NCBI RefSeq assembly: GCF_000622385.1
Contig: NZ_JASD01000008.1
Location: forward strand, 868,001-932,000
Direction: 5' to 3'
Length of the DNA: 64,000 bases
DNA from: Sulfitobacter noctilucicola
Lineage (GTDB): Bacteria > Pseudomonadota > Alphaproteobacteria > Rhodobacterales > Rhodobacteraceae
A program made the translations under genes and the position numbers. How positions within the stretch are numbered: the stretch's first letter is position 1; each line of letters starts with the position of its first letter. The notes below the pieces were generated by a model. That model did no database searches and was not told the DNA's origin. It worked only from the letters and a program-made list of their open reading frames with translations. Positions 56,159-64,000 of this stretch are shown here, piece by piece.

Positions 56159-56187
56159 AATAGAGGTCGGTATGCCTGAAACGTCAA
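56159..56187 (-). promoter_or_regulatory. sigma-70-like promoter of hrcA
   Basis: On the minus strand TTGACG (56182-56187) is followed by exactly 17 bases and TCTATT (56159-56164). The -10 ends nine bases before the hrcA ATG (56149), so transcription would begin at or within a few bases of the start codon. Confidence 0.5.
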
Positions 56188-56223
56188 TCGGGGTTGCATC
56201 AAGTGACCTCACGGCGGTATGCC
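56168..56223. repeat. paired CGGTATGCC direct repeat in the hrcA/rph divergent region
   Basis: CGGTATGCC occurs at 56168-56176 and again at 56215-56223, with starts 47 bases apart. The core GGTATGCC is close to a palindrome (GGYATRCC). The first copy lies inside the spacer of the hrcA promoter, the second about 26 bases before the rph start. They could be operator half-sites for a regulator; none is identified. Confidence 0.4.
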
Positions 56224-56248
56224 CGCAGCACATCAAAAAGGAATTATT

Positions 56249-56962
56249 ATGCGTCCCTCTGGCCGGAAATTGGATGAAATGCGTGCTGTCTCTGTTGAGG
56301 TCGGCTTTACGAAACACGCAGAAGGATCGGCGCTGATCAAAGTGGGCGATACACATGTGCTTTGCACCGCCACGATCGAAGACCGGGTGCCACCGTTTAT
56401 CAAAGGCTCTGGTCTGGGATGGGTGACAGCAGAGTACGGGATGCTTCCCCGCGCTACAAATACACGGATGCGCCGCGAGGCTGCTTCGGGCAAGCAAGGC
56501 GGCCGTACTGTAGAAATACAGCGGTTGATTGGCCGTTCCTTGCGCGCCGGTGTGGACCGTGTCGCATTGGGCGAACGTCAGATCACTGTTGACTGTGATG
56601 TATTGCAAGCGGATGGCGGCACACGCTGTGCCTCGATCACCGGCGGATGGATTGCCTTGCGTCTTGCGGTGAACAAACTGATGAAAGCGGGCGATGTTGT
56701 CTCTGATCCGCTGGTTGATCCGGTCGCTGCCGTCAGCTGCGGTATCTATGCCGGTCAGCCTGTGCTTGATCTGGATTACCCCGAGGACTCCGAAGCCGGC
56801 GTTGATGGCAACTTTATCATGACAGGATCGGGTCAGCTGATCGAAGTCCAGATGAGCGCGGAAGGATCAACCTATTCCCGCGATCAGATGAACAAGCTGA
56901 TGGATCTTGCCGAGCAAGGCGTGTCCGAGCTGGTTGCGATCCAGAAAGCCGTGAGTGCATGA
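56249..56962 (+). CDS. rph: ribonuclease PH
   Basis: 237 residues, the usual size. It starts [20 protein letters not shown], with [22 protein letters not shown] and [32 protein letters not shown], all RNase PH hallmarks, plus [18 protein letters not shown]. RNase PH trims the 3' ends of tRNA by phosphorolysis. The start at 56249 follows AAAGGA. rdgB overlaps its stop as ATGA, and hemW then overlaps rdgB, giving a three-gene operon. Confidence 0.97.
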   Translation: MRPSGRKLDEMRAVSVEVGFTKHAEGSALIKVGDTHVLCTATIEDRVPPFIKGSGLGWVTAEYGMLPRATNTRMRREAASGKQGGRTVEIQRLIGRSLRAGVDRVALGERQITVDCDVLQADGGTRCASITGGWIALRLAVNKLMKAGDVVSDPLVDPVAAVSCGIYAGQPVLDLDYPEDSEAGVDGNFIMTGSGQLIEVQMSAEGSTYSRDQMNKLMDLAEQGVSELVAIQKAVSA

Positions 56963-57570
56963 CACGAAAGTTCACTGAAAAACGCATCCTGATTGCCACG
57001 CACAACGCAGGCAAGCTTGAAGAGATGTCCCAGCTTTTTGCGCCAAAAGGGATTTCAGTTGTCGGCGCGGCCGAGATGAACCTTGCCGAGCCTGAAGAGA
57101 CGGAAAGCACTTTTGTCGGTAATGCGCGGATCAAAGCACATGCTGCGGTGAAGGCAACAGGATTGCCTGCACTGTCTGACGATTCAGGGATCGAGGTTGA
57201 AGCGCTGGATAATGCACCCGGTGTTTTCACAGCGGACTGGGCGGAAACACCGAATGGTCGCGATTTTATGTTGGCAATGACCAAGACACACAGCAAGCTG
57301 GAAGAGATCGCCGCCCCCCATCCGCGCAGAGCAAGGTTTTGTGCGACGCTGGTCCTGGCATGGCCCGATGGGCATGACGAGGTTTTCGCAGGCAAGGTTA
57401 ACGGAACGCTGGTCTGGCCGATCAGAGGAAAGTTGGGCCACGGCTATGACCCGATGTTCCAGCCCGACGGGTACGATATCACGTTTGCCGAAATGGATGC
57501 AGATCAGAAGAATGCGATCAGCCACCGTGCAGATGCGTTCTCCAAATTGATGTCCGGTTGCTTTGACTGA
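56959..57570 (+). CDS. rdgB: non-canonical purine NTP pyrophosphatase (RdgB/HAM1)
   Basis: 203 residues. The N-terminal [14 protein letters not shown] (THNxxK) and [33 protein letters not shown] are the family motifs. [20 protein letters not shown] and [11 protein letters not shown] complete the active site. It hydrolyses ITP, XTP and dITP to monophosphates, keeping deaminated purines out of nucleic acids. The ATG overlaps the rph stop, and its end overlaps hemW by eight bases. Confidence 0.96.
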   Translation: MTRKFTEKRILIATHNAGKLEEMSQLFAPKGISVVGAAEMNLAEPEETESTFVGNARIKAHAAVKATGLPALSDDSGIEVEALDNAPGVFTADWAETPNGRDFMLAMTKTHSKLEEIAAPHPRRARFCATLVLAWPDGHDEVFAGKVNGTLVWPIRGKLGHGYDPMFQPDGYDITFAEMDADQKNAISHRADAFSKLMSGCFD

Positions 57571-58720
57571 AGATTGGCAACAGGGCGGTTTCGGGCTTTA
57601 TATCCATTGGCCGTTTTGTGAGGCCAAATGCCCCTACTGCGATTTCAACAGCCATGTCACGAAAACGATTGATCAACGCGCTTGGCGTGATGCCTATCTG
57701 CTTGAGCTTAGGCGCTATGCTGCGTTGACCAAAGGCCGCGTGCTGAATGCGGTGTTCTTCGGCGGCGGCACCCCAAGCCTGATGGACCCCGAGACCGTTG
57801 CTGAAGTCATCTCCGAAATTCGCACTCTCTGGCCGATCGCGAATGATCTTGAAATAACGCTTGAGGCAAATCCGAGCTCAGTAGAAGCCGGACGTTTCGC
57901 AGCATTTCGCCAAGCAGGTGTCAGCCGGATATCGATGGGTATTCAGGCGCTCAATGACCATGATCTGAAACGTCTGGGCCGTTTGCATAACACAAGCGAA
58001 GCGTTAAAGGCTTTCGATATTGCACGCACAACCTTTGACAGGGTGAGCTTCGACTTGATCTATGGCCGTCAGGACCAATCTGTTGCCGAGTGGGAAGCAG
58101 AGTTGAAACAGGCTCTGACATTGGCGATTGATCATATTTCGCTTTACCAGTTGACCATCGAGAACGGCACCGCATTCGGTGATCGCTATGCTATTGGAAA
58201 GCTTCGCGGCCTACCGGATGAAGACCTCGGGGCCGATCTTTATCAGAAAACGCAAGAAATCTGCGGTGCTTTCAACATGCCCGCTTATGAGGTTTCAAAT
58301 CATGCACGGGATGGTGCTCAATCACGGCACAACCTGATCTATTGGCGGTACGGCGATTACATCGGCATTGGTCCTGGTGCGCATGGCAGAGTAACGCTGG
58401 ACGGACAGAAGTTTGCAACCGAGTGCTTTAGCAACCCCACGAGATGGCTATCAGCGGTTGCTGAAGGAAAAACCGAACGTGATCCAACAGCGCTATCTAA
58501 AGATGAGCAGGCCACCGAATTTCTGCTCATGGGGCTGAGATTGAAAGAAGGTATTTCGCTATCCCGATACGAAAACCTGACCGGCAACGCATTACCACAG
58601 TCCAAATTGGAACATCTGTCTGAAATCGGCATGTTGAACGTCGATTCAGACAGATTAAATGTTACAGATCAAGGACTTATGGTACTAAATGCGGTCCTTG
58701 AGCATCTCATGGTAGACTAG
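57563..58720 (+). CDS. hemW: radical SAM haem chaperone HemW
   Basis: 385 residues. GLYIHWPFCEAKCPYCDFNSH contains the CxxxCxxC of radical SAM enzymes with the Cys-Asp-Phe that marks HemW, and VFFGGGTPSLMDPE follows. HemW was long confused with coproporphyrinogen dehydrogenase HemN but is now known as a haem-binding insertion protein. The start is TTG at 57563 inside the rdgB end; no good ATG fits. It converges on parB with a four-base overlap. Confidence 0.93.
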   Translation: MTEDWQQGGFGLYIHWPFCEAKCPYCDFNSHVTKTIDQRAWRDAYLLELRRYAALTKGRVLNAVFFGGGTPSLMDPETVAEVISEIRTLWPIANDLEITLEANPSSVEAGRFAAFRQAGVSRISMGIQALNDHDLKRLGRLHNTSEALKAFDIARTTFDRVSFDLIYGRQDQSVAEWEAELKQALTLAIDHISLYQLTIENGTAFGDRYAIGKLRGLPDEDLGADLYQKTQEICGAFNMPAYEVSNHARDGAQSRHNLIYWRYGDYIGIGPGAHGRVTLDGQKFATECFSNPTRWLSAVAEGKTERDPTALSKDEQATEFLLMGLRLKEGISLSRYENLTGNALPQSKLEHLSEIGMLNVDSDRLNVTDQGLMVLNAVLEHLMVD

Positions 58721-59610
58721 CCGTTGCTCAACAGTCGGCACAGCGCATCCAGGTCATCCAGCGACTTGTAATTCACCGTCAACTTGCCCGCTTCTTCACC
58801 TGCTTTGTGGTCAAGTGTGACCTTCATACCAAGAGACGCAGACAAATCTCCTTCCAGCGCTTTGGTATCAGCATCCTTCTCAGGCGCTGATGCAGTCGAG
58901 TTCTTGGAGGTTTTTGTAGCAGGCTTGCCTTCGTTCCGAACCAAAGCTTCTGTCGCGCGAACAGAAAGCCCGCCCTTCACAATTTGCTTTGCCAACGCAA
59001 CCGGGTCTTGGGCCGGAATAAGGGCACGCGCGTGGCCTGCGCTCAGCTCACCTTTTCTGACCATATCCACCACTGCGTCCGGCAAATTCAGGAGACGCAT
59101 CAAGTTAGCGATATGGCTCCGGCTTTTCCCCAGCGCCTCGGCTAGCTTCTCCTGCGTATGACCAAACTTCTCCATAAGCTGCCGGTAGCCCGCAGCTTCC
59201 TCGATAGCATTAAGGTCTGCACGCTGGATATTCTCGATAATGGCGACTTCCAGCACTTCAACATCAGTAAAGTCGCGCACGATAACGGGAAGCTCATGCA
59301 GTTGCGCGATCTGGGCGGCACGCCAGCGGCGCTCACCGGCAACAATTTCATACGTTTGATCTGATACCCGTCTAACGATTAACGGTTGAATGACACCCTT
59401 TTCTTTGACCGAGTTCGCAAGATCAGCGAGGTCATCCTCTCCGAACTGTTTGCGAGGCTGATCTGGATTGGGATGGATTTGTTCGATCGGTATCAAATGC
59501 TCTGCAGCGACCGGCCCTTGCGCGGCGACCGCTTCAGTTTCGGCAACATCCGCCATCAAGGCTGACAACCCACGCCCCAAGCCACGTTTCTTTTCAGGCC
59601 TATCTACCAT
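58717..59610 (-). CDS. parB: chromosome partitioning protein ParB (CTPase clamp)
   Basis: 297 residues. The start KKRGLGRGLSALMAD is the ParA-interacting motif. The CTP-binding residues are in IVAGERRWRAAQIA and AIIENIQRADLN (GERRxR and ENxQR). The helix-turn-helix HTQEKLAEALGKSRSHIANLMRLLNLP reads parS, and a C-terminal dimer domain ends the protein. ParB loads at parS and spreads as a clamp. Two perfect parS sites lie 1.4 and 3.3 kb upstream of its start. It follows parA with one base between. Confidence 0.97.
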   Translation of the reverse strand: MVDRPEKKRGLGRGLSALMADVAETEAVAAQGPVAAEHLIPIEQIHPNPDQPRKQFGEDDLADLANSVKEKGVIQPLIVRRVSDQTYEIVAGERRWRAAQIAQLHELPVIVRDFTDVEVLEVAIIENIQRADLNAIEEAAGYRQLMEKFGHTQEKLAEALGKSRSHIANLMRLLNLPDAVVDMVRKGELSAGHARALIPAQDPVALAKQIVKGGLSVRATEALVRNEGKPATKTSKNSTASAPEKDADTKALEGDLSASLGMKVTLDHKAGEEAGKLTVNYKSLDDLDALCRLLSNG

Positions 59611-59611
59611 G

Positions 59612-60421
59612 TCAGAGGTTCCCCACCTTGTTAATCTTCAGAATTTCCTTAGCCAAAGCACGATACGCCACCGCACCTTTGGACGAACTATCATACGCGA
59701 GCACCGGCATCGCATAACTTGGCGCTTCACTCACACGAACATTTCTTGGAATTACCGTCTTGAAGACAAGATCACCCAAATTGCCCCGCGCATCGCTTTC
59801 AACCTGCTGCGAGAGATTATTCCGACGATCATACATCGTTAGAACAATCCCTTCTATTCCCAGATCCTTGTTACCCGCCTGACGCACCTCTCGGATGGTC
59901 ATCATTAACTGGCTCAAACCTTCCAAAGCAAAGAACTCACTTTGCAACGGGACAAGCACGGAATGCGCCGCAATCATGGCGTTGACTGTAAGCAAGTTTA
60001 GCGACGGCGGGCAATCAATCAGGATGAAATCAAACTCGAAGCTGTCCATCTGCACCTGTCTCAGCGCATCATGTAGGAGAAAGCTTCGCTTTTCATTCGA
60101 CATAAGCTCAATATCGGCGGAGCTCAAATCCACCGTGGCCGGGACAATACAAAGTCCGTCATAATCTGTCTCCTGTATGACGTCCTGCAGGTCCAGATCC
60201 TCAAGCAACAACTCGTAGGTCGTAAATTCACGGTCTTCCAAGTCTACACCCAACCCCGTCGACGCATTACCTTGTGGGTCCAGATCAACCAAGAGCACAC
60301 GCTTTCCAAGCTCTACCAATGCGGCGGCCAGATTTATAGTCGTGGTGGTTTTCCCCACACCACCTTTCTGATTGGCGACAGCGATAATTTTGGGGCCCTT
60401 TGGACGAGAAAGGTCAGACAC
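59612..60421 (-). CDS. parA: chromosome partitioning ATPase ParA
   Basis: 269 residues. The deviant Walker A is ANQKGGVGKTTTTINLAAAL, with LLVDLDPQGNASTGLG and FILIDCPPSLNLLTVNAM following. ParA forms an ATP-dependent gradient on the nucleoid that moves ParB-parS complexes. The start is GTG at 60421, overlapping the rsmG stop by eight bases; the long frame to 60562 is inside rsmG. parB follows by one base, so rsmG-parA-parB are translationally linked. Confidence 0.96.
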   Translation of the reverse strand: MSDLSRPKGPKIIAVANQKGGVGKTTTTINLAAALVELGKRVLLVDLDPQGNASTGLGVDLEDREFTTYELLLEDLDLQDVIQETDYDGLCIVPATVDLSSADIELMSNEKRSFLLHDALRQVQMDSFEFDFILIDCPPSLNLLTVNAMIAAHSVLVPLQSEFFALEGLSQLMMTIREVRQAGNKDLGIEGIVLTMYDRRNNLSQQVESDARGNLGDLVFKTVIPRNVRVSEAPSYAMPVLAYDSSSKGAVAYRALAKEILKINKVGNL

Positions 60422-61019
60422 GGGAAATATCCTTGATCCGAAGCACGACAGCTTGGTTGTGGGTGGTACTACTGATGGGCTCGCAATTGTACGACCAATG
60501 GTTTTGAGCAAGCTTTTCTTCTTTTCGCCATCCCTCGCCCTTCGGGAAAAGCGCTGTTCCATCTTTCTTCATATGGACAGATGCAAAGCCCAGCAGAGTA
60601 GGTAAGTCAGCAAGAGCGCGGGCCGACAATATATCTGCTTCAAGCGTGGCGATTTTTTCGATCCGGTCGGAGATCACTGTTCCTTCCAACGAAAGCTCTC
60701 TTAGCGCTGTCCGGAGAAAAACAGCCTTCCGCTGGTCACTTTCAACCATAGTAAATCTATGATCCGCGCCAACACCCTGAGACATTATGGACGCAACTAT
60801 AATCGGCAAGCCCCCACCGCTTCCCAGATCTACCCAATGTCCACTAGCAGGCGCGTGGGCAAAAACTTGAGCAGAATCAACGATATGTCTTTCCCAAACA
60901 TCTTCTTGGCTTGGCTTTGAGATCAAGTTGATCTTACCAGTCCATTTTAGGATTAGATCCCGATACGCCTCAAGCTTCTGCAATGTTTCACGTGAAACAT
61001 CTAGATCGACGGACCCCAT
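60414..61019 (-). CDS. rsmG: 16S rRNA (guanine-527-N7) methyltransferase RsmG (GidB)
   Basis: 201 residues. HWVDLGSGGGLPIIVASIM is the SAM-binding motif; VSRETLQKLEAYRDLILKWTGKINLISKPSQEDVWERHIVDSAQ is typical of RsmG. It methylates G527 of 16S rRNA; loss gives low-level streptomycin resistance in other species. A parS palindrome is embedded in codons 7-13 (VSRET). The start overlaps the mnmG stop by one base (TAATG). Confidence 0.96.
   Translation of the reverse strand: MGSVDLDVSRETLQKLEAYRDLILKWTGKINLISKPSQEDVWERHIVDSAQVFAHAPASGHWVDLGSGGGLPIIVASIMSQGVGADHRFTMVESDQRKAVFLRTALRELSLEGTVISDRIEKIATLEADILSARALADLPTLLGFASVHMKKDGTALFPKGEGWRKEEKLAQNHWSYNCEPISSTTHNQAVVLRIKDISRV
60984..60999. promoter_or_regulatory. 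parS centromere site 1 (inside rsmG)
   Basis: A perfect 16-bp palindrome TGTTTCACGTGAAACA, identical to the bacterial parS consensus bound by ParB. It lies within the 5' coding part of rsmG, encoding Val-Ser-Arg-Glu-Thr. Confidence 0.97.
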
Positions 61020-62890
61020 TAGGCAGTCCTCTTGGCTTTGTTTTTCCGAAGGCGTGAGAGAAGCAAGGTCAGTGCAGCTGGCGTTACACCATCAATTCTG
61101 GACGCTTGGGCCAATGTATCTGGCTGCGCACTCTTCAACTTTGCCTTCATTTCATTAGAGAGGCCTACAATCCCGTCATAGTCAAAGCCTCGAGGAATCA
61201 AGAGTGCTTCGTCTTTCTTAAGCAAATCGATTTCGGACTGCTGTCGTGAAAGATAATTTGAGTACAACGCATCCCGCTCACACTGCTGCCGGATCTCAGT
61301 TTCTACCGTTTCTAAATCCGGAACAAGCGGAATGACATCTTCGAATTTGACATCTGGGAACGATAAAAGTTGGTAAGGCGTCCGGCGACTCCCATCTTTA
61401 CTTACGGCAAAACCAACTTTCGATGCTTCGGTCGAACTAAAGGTCTTCTGCGAGAGCATTTCCATTGCTTTGTCGAGCTTGCTTCTCTTGTACGCAAAGG
61501 AACTAGCGCGTTCACCCTCAATGCACCCAAGTTGAAGCCCGATAGGCGTCAACCGCTGATCTGCATTATCGGCACGCAAAGACAGGCGAAATTCAGCGCG
61601 CGAGGTGAACATTCTATACGGTTCAGAAACACCCCTGCTTGTAAGATCATCGATCATAACGCCGATATAGCTGTCTGTTCTGCTAAACCGGAATGGATCC
61701 CTTCCTGACACGGCAAGGGCGGCATTCAGCCCTGCTACCATACCCTGCGCTGCTGCTTCTTCGTAACCTGTCGTCCCATTGATCTGGCCAGCAAGATACA
61801 GACCGGGCATAGCCTTCAACTGCAAAGTCCCATCAAGGGAACGCGGATCGACGTAGTCATATTCAATGGCGTACCCGGGTTGCAAAATCATAGCGCCCTC
61901 CAAACCCTTTATGGAGCGCACGTAGTCCACTTGAACACTTTCCGGAAGCGATGTTGAAATCCCGTTAGGGTAGATCGTGTGGTCATCTACACCTTCTGGT
62001 TCCAAAAAAATCTGATGGGACGTTTTATCAGAGAAACGGACAATTTTATCTTCGATTGAAGGGCAATACCGAGGACCTATCCCATCAATATGTCCACCAT
62101 ACATCGCTGATCGTTCGAGGTTCGCTCGAATGATTTCGTGGGTCGCCTCATTGGTATGGGTAATCCCACATGAGATTTGCTTTGCACTGGGTTCGGACGA
62201 GAGAAACGAGAACATCGTCGGTGTTTCATCACCCGGTTGCATCTCGAGATCTGTCCAATCAATTGTACGGCCATCCAGACGTGGTGGTGTACCGGTCTTG
62301 AGCCGCCCCATCTTGAGATCCAGACTGTCCAGACGCTGAGCCAACTTCGTAGAAGCGTTGTCTCCCATCCTGCCACCGGAGTGCGAGACATTTCCGATAT
62401 GGATGACCCCTCGCAAAAAGGTGCCGGTTGTGAGTATAACAGCAGCTGCAGACAAGACTTCGCTGCCCCCGATTTCCACTCCTGCTATCCGCCCTTCCTC
62501 CAGTACGAAGTCAGTGACTTCCCCCTCAATGATTTCGAGGTTGGAGCGGGCATTTGTCTCCTTCAACATCTGTTCTTGATAGATTTTACGATCAGCCTGA
62601 GCTCTTGGCCCTTGCACGGCAGGGCCTTTGCGCCGGTTCAAAAGTCGAAACTGTATTCCCGCCTTGTCAGCAACGCGACCCATGACACCATCCAGGGCAT
62701 CAATCTCTCTCACGAGGTGGCCTTTGCCCAGTCCGCCGATTGCAGGATTGCATGACATCACACCGATATCGGCCACTTTCATGGTGACCAGGGCCGTTTG
62801 CACTCCCATTCTGGCAGCAGCGTGCGCGGCTTCAGTGCCCGCATGGCCACCACCAATTACAATCACCTCAAAATGTTTCACGTGAAACAC
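61019..62890 (-). CDS. mnmG: tRNA uridine-5-carboxymethylaminomethyl synthesis enzyme MnmG (GidA)
   Basis: 623 residues. The N-terminal FAD-binding loop is [56 protein letters not shown] and [21 protein letters not shown] are hallmarks. It works with MnmE to modify the wobble uridine of several tRNAs. The start is GTG at 62890 (MFHVKHFEV), as in related species; a longer frame to 62929 overlaps mnmE. A parS site begins on the second base of this start codon. Confidence 0.97.
   Translation of the reverse strand: MFHVKHFEVIVIGGGHAGTEAAHAAARMGVQTALVTMKVADIGVMSCNPAIGGLGKGHLVREIDALDGVMGRVADKAGIQFRLLNRRKGPAVQGPRAQADRKIYQEQMLKETNARSNLEIIEGEVTDFVLEEGRIAGVEIGGSEVLSAAAVILTTGTFLRGVIHIGNVSHSGGRMGDNASTKLAQRLDSLDLKMGRLKTGTPPRLDGRTIDWTDLEMQPGDETPTMFSFLSSEPSAKQISCGITHTNEATHEIIRANLERSAMYGGHIDGIGPRYCPSIEDKIVRFSDKTSHQIFLEPEGVDDHTIYPNGISTSLPESVQVDYVRSIKGLEGAMILQPGYAIEYDYVDPRSLDGTLQLKAMPGLYLAGQINGTTGYEEAAAQGMVAGLNAALAVSGRDPFRFSRTDSYIGVMIDDLTSRGVSEPYRMFTSRAEFRLSLRADNADQRLTPIGLQLGCIEGERASSFAYKRSKLDKAMEMLSQKTFSSTEASKVGFAVSKDGSRRTPYQLLSFPDVKFEDVIPLVPDLETVETEIRQQCERDALYSNYLSRQQSEIDLLKKDEALLIPRGFDYDGIVGLSNEMKAKLKSAQPDTLAQASRIDGVTPAALTLLLSRLRKNKAKRTA
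62874..62889. promoter_or_regulatory. parS centromere site 2 (on the mnmG start)
   Basis: A second perfect TGTTTCACGTGAAACA palindrome, 1.9 kb from the first. It covers the last two bases of the mnmG GTG start and codons 2-6, and ends five bases before the last base of the mnmE stop codon. Confidence 0.97.
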
Positions 62891-62894
62891 CCCA

Positions 62895-64000
62895 TCATTT
62901 ACCAATACAGAAGCTTGAGAAAATCTCATCCAAAAGGTTTTCTACGCCGATCCGACCTACAACTGCTTCCAACGAACGCGTTGCAGAGCGAAGCTCTTCA
63001 GCAGCAATATCATATCCATCTGCCCCCCGCACGACCAAACCTTCTACTCTGGCGATTCCTTCGAGTGCGTTCACCATAGCCAGCCTGTGGCGCTCATGGG
63101 TGGAAATTCCAGCGGCCGCGGCTTTCTCCTTCAACACCGTGGCAATCCGATCTAGCAGAAAGTCGACGCCTGCACCCGTCATTCCGGATACCCCCATGAC
63201 GCCAGCCTGCAACGCATCCATTTTGGGTCGGAGAACAATATCGTCCGATTCTGGCTTTATCGGAAGATCTACATCAGATTCCACTAGGAATACCCTGATA
63301 TCAGCATCGCGCGCGCGAGTAATTGCAAGCTCAACGCCCATGGCTTCGACCACATCAGTTGTATCTCTCATCCCTGCCGTATCGAGGAATGTCACGGGCA
63401 AACTTTCGACGTCCATCCGGACCTCAACGATATCCCGCGTCGTACCAGCAATGTCAGAGGTCAGCGCCGCATTCCGTCCCGCAAGATAATTGAGAAGAGT
63501 AGATTTACCGACGTTTGGAGCGCCAACAATCGCGACTTCGAACCCGTTACGAATCCGCTCAGCTACCCTATTCCCCCGAACCTCTTTCTCGATAGAAACT
63601 CTGGTTCTTTGCAACAGATCGCGAACTTCATCTGTCACATCTACGGGAACCTCTTCATCCGCAAAATCGATTGTCGCTTCTAACAGCGCTGCCGCTCGGA
63701 TCAAATCCTTGCGCCAATCATCTACCAATGCACCCAGATGACCGGACAGAACGCGTAATGCCTGCTTTCTCTGGGCTTCTGTCTCTGCATCAATAAGATC
63801 AGCCAGCCCCTCGACCTGAGCCAGATCAAGCTTTCCGTTTTCCAGCGCACGTCGCGTAAATTCACCCGCTTCGGCAAGCCGCGTGTGGCGGGAAACTCCA
63901 AGCAAAGACAGCACCGCCTGTACGACAGCCATGCTGCCATGCAGGTGCAATTCAACGACATCTTCGCCGGTAAAACTCTTTGGACCTTTGAAGGTCAGAA
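62895..64000 (-). CDS. mnmE: tRNA modification GTPase MnmE (N-terminal part beyond window)
   Basis: 367 residues are visible; the N-terminus is off the right edge. [20 protein letters not shown] is the end of the folate-binding domain. A helical domain follows, with an inserted G domain: [12 protein letters not shown] (G1), GTTRDIVE (G2) and DTAGMRDT (G3). The protein ends CIGK with the catalytic Cys. The G4 position reads RPKMD where NKxD is expected, so the guanine-recognition Asn seems missing. It modifies wobble uridine with MnmG, whose gene starts five bases beyond its stop. Confidence 0.95.
   Translation of the reverse strand, partial: LTFKGPKSFTGEDVVELHLHGSMAVVQAVLSLLGVSRHTRLAEAGEFTRRALENGKLDLAQVEGLADLIDAETEAQRKQALRVLSGHLGALVDDWRKDLIRAAALLEATIDFADEEVPVDVTDEVRDLLQRTRVSIEKEVRGNRVAERIRNGFEVAIVGAPNVGKSTLLNYLAGRNAALTSDIAGTTRDIVEVRMDVESLPVTFLDTAGMRDTTDVVEAMGVELAITRARDADIRVFLVESDVDLPIKPESDDIVLRPKMDALQAGVMGVSGMTGAGVDFLLDRIATVLKEKAAAAGISTHERHRLAMVNALEGIARVEGLVVRGADGYDIAAEELRSATRSLEAVVGRIGVENLLDEIFSSFCIGK

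Noticed and set aside
1..64000. CRISPR array, insertion sequence, prophage or integron
   Set aside because: No regularly spaced repeats, transposase, integrase or phage-type genes were seen.
1..64000. tRNA or rRNA genes
   Set aside because: No intergenic gap showed a cloverleaf-like T-loop or rRNA sequence; the gaps are all under about 215 bases.
56150..64000. Replication origin within the window
   Set aside because: The par cluster suggests closeness, but no TTATCCACA-type DnaA box cluster, AT-rich unwinding region or dnaA gene was seen.

Overview
The window looks like a stretch of the main chromosome of an alphaproteobacterium, most likely the order Rhodobacterales (Roseobacter group). 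This placement is inference. It rests on moderate-to-high GC, the order mnmE-mnmG-rsmG-parA-parB with parS sites inside the coding starts, the block hrcA-grpE / rph-rdgB-hemW next to parB, the compact rimP-nusA-ylxR-infB operon, a RpoH-type dnaK promoter and the general protein style. No rRNA, tRNA, insertion sequence, prophage or CRISPR array was recognised. The region is gene dense: the longest stretch without a gene is the 214-base alkB/dnaK divergent region (3166-3379), so no gap exceeds 300 bases. Both ends cut genes (cysQ on the left, mnmE on the right).

Layout. 1-3165: cysQ end piece, an ABC-2 polysaccharide-export-type permease, an APC-like membrane protein and alkB. 3237-6567: heat-shock unit dnaK-dnaJ with a sigma-32-like promoter, an intercistronic hairpin and a strong terminator, followed by radC. 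7440-12825: secA with two downstream envelope genes, an anchored secreted protein of unknown function and a phosphate-binding-protein/OmpA fusion. 13001-15719: periplasmic parvulin, argJ, mutT and a 44-residue small gene. 15809-21140: the rimP-nusA-ylxR-infB translation/transcription operon. 21280-28157: proline iminopeptidase with a shortened peptide-binding protein, ubiG, a MarR regulator, a nitrilase-grxC run, a ComF protein, a methyltransferase and hemH.

28176-31097 is an envelope area: an acidic unknown protein, a 60-residue exported protein, and two L,D-transpeptidases flanking a CAP-domain lipoprotein. 31170-39571: RNA m5U methyltransferase, a paired ABC exporter, CCA-adding enzyme, two Nudix proteins and hslO. 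39559-41323: a response regulator/PP2C phosphatase divergent from a stand-alone Hpt protein, a likely phosphorelay pair. 41333-49898: SDR, threonine dehydratase, argG, a DUF7282-like exported protein, a sulfotransferase, periplasmic msrA, a PfkB kinase and malic enzyme. 49957-54468: a GT61-type glycosyltransferase and mutS.

54500-64000 carries grpE-hrcA, rph-rdgB-hemW and the partition cluster parB-parA-rsmG-mnmG-mnmE with two perfect 16-bp parS palindromes, which places the window near the replication origin. Protein quality control is unusually concentrated here (dnaK, dnaJ, grpE, hrcA, hslO, parvulin, msrA), as is nucleotide-pool cleaning (mutT, rdgB, two other Nudix proteins). I did not find a clearly new multi-gene system. 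The most interesting leads are the parS/mnmG start overlap, a repeated pseudo-palindrome inside the hrcA promoter, the transpeptidase-CAP-transpeptidase cluster, the PstS-OmpA fusion downstream of secA, the shortened binding protein and two overlooked small genes.
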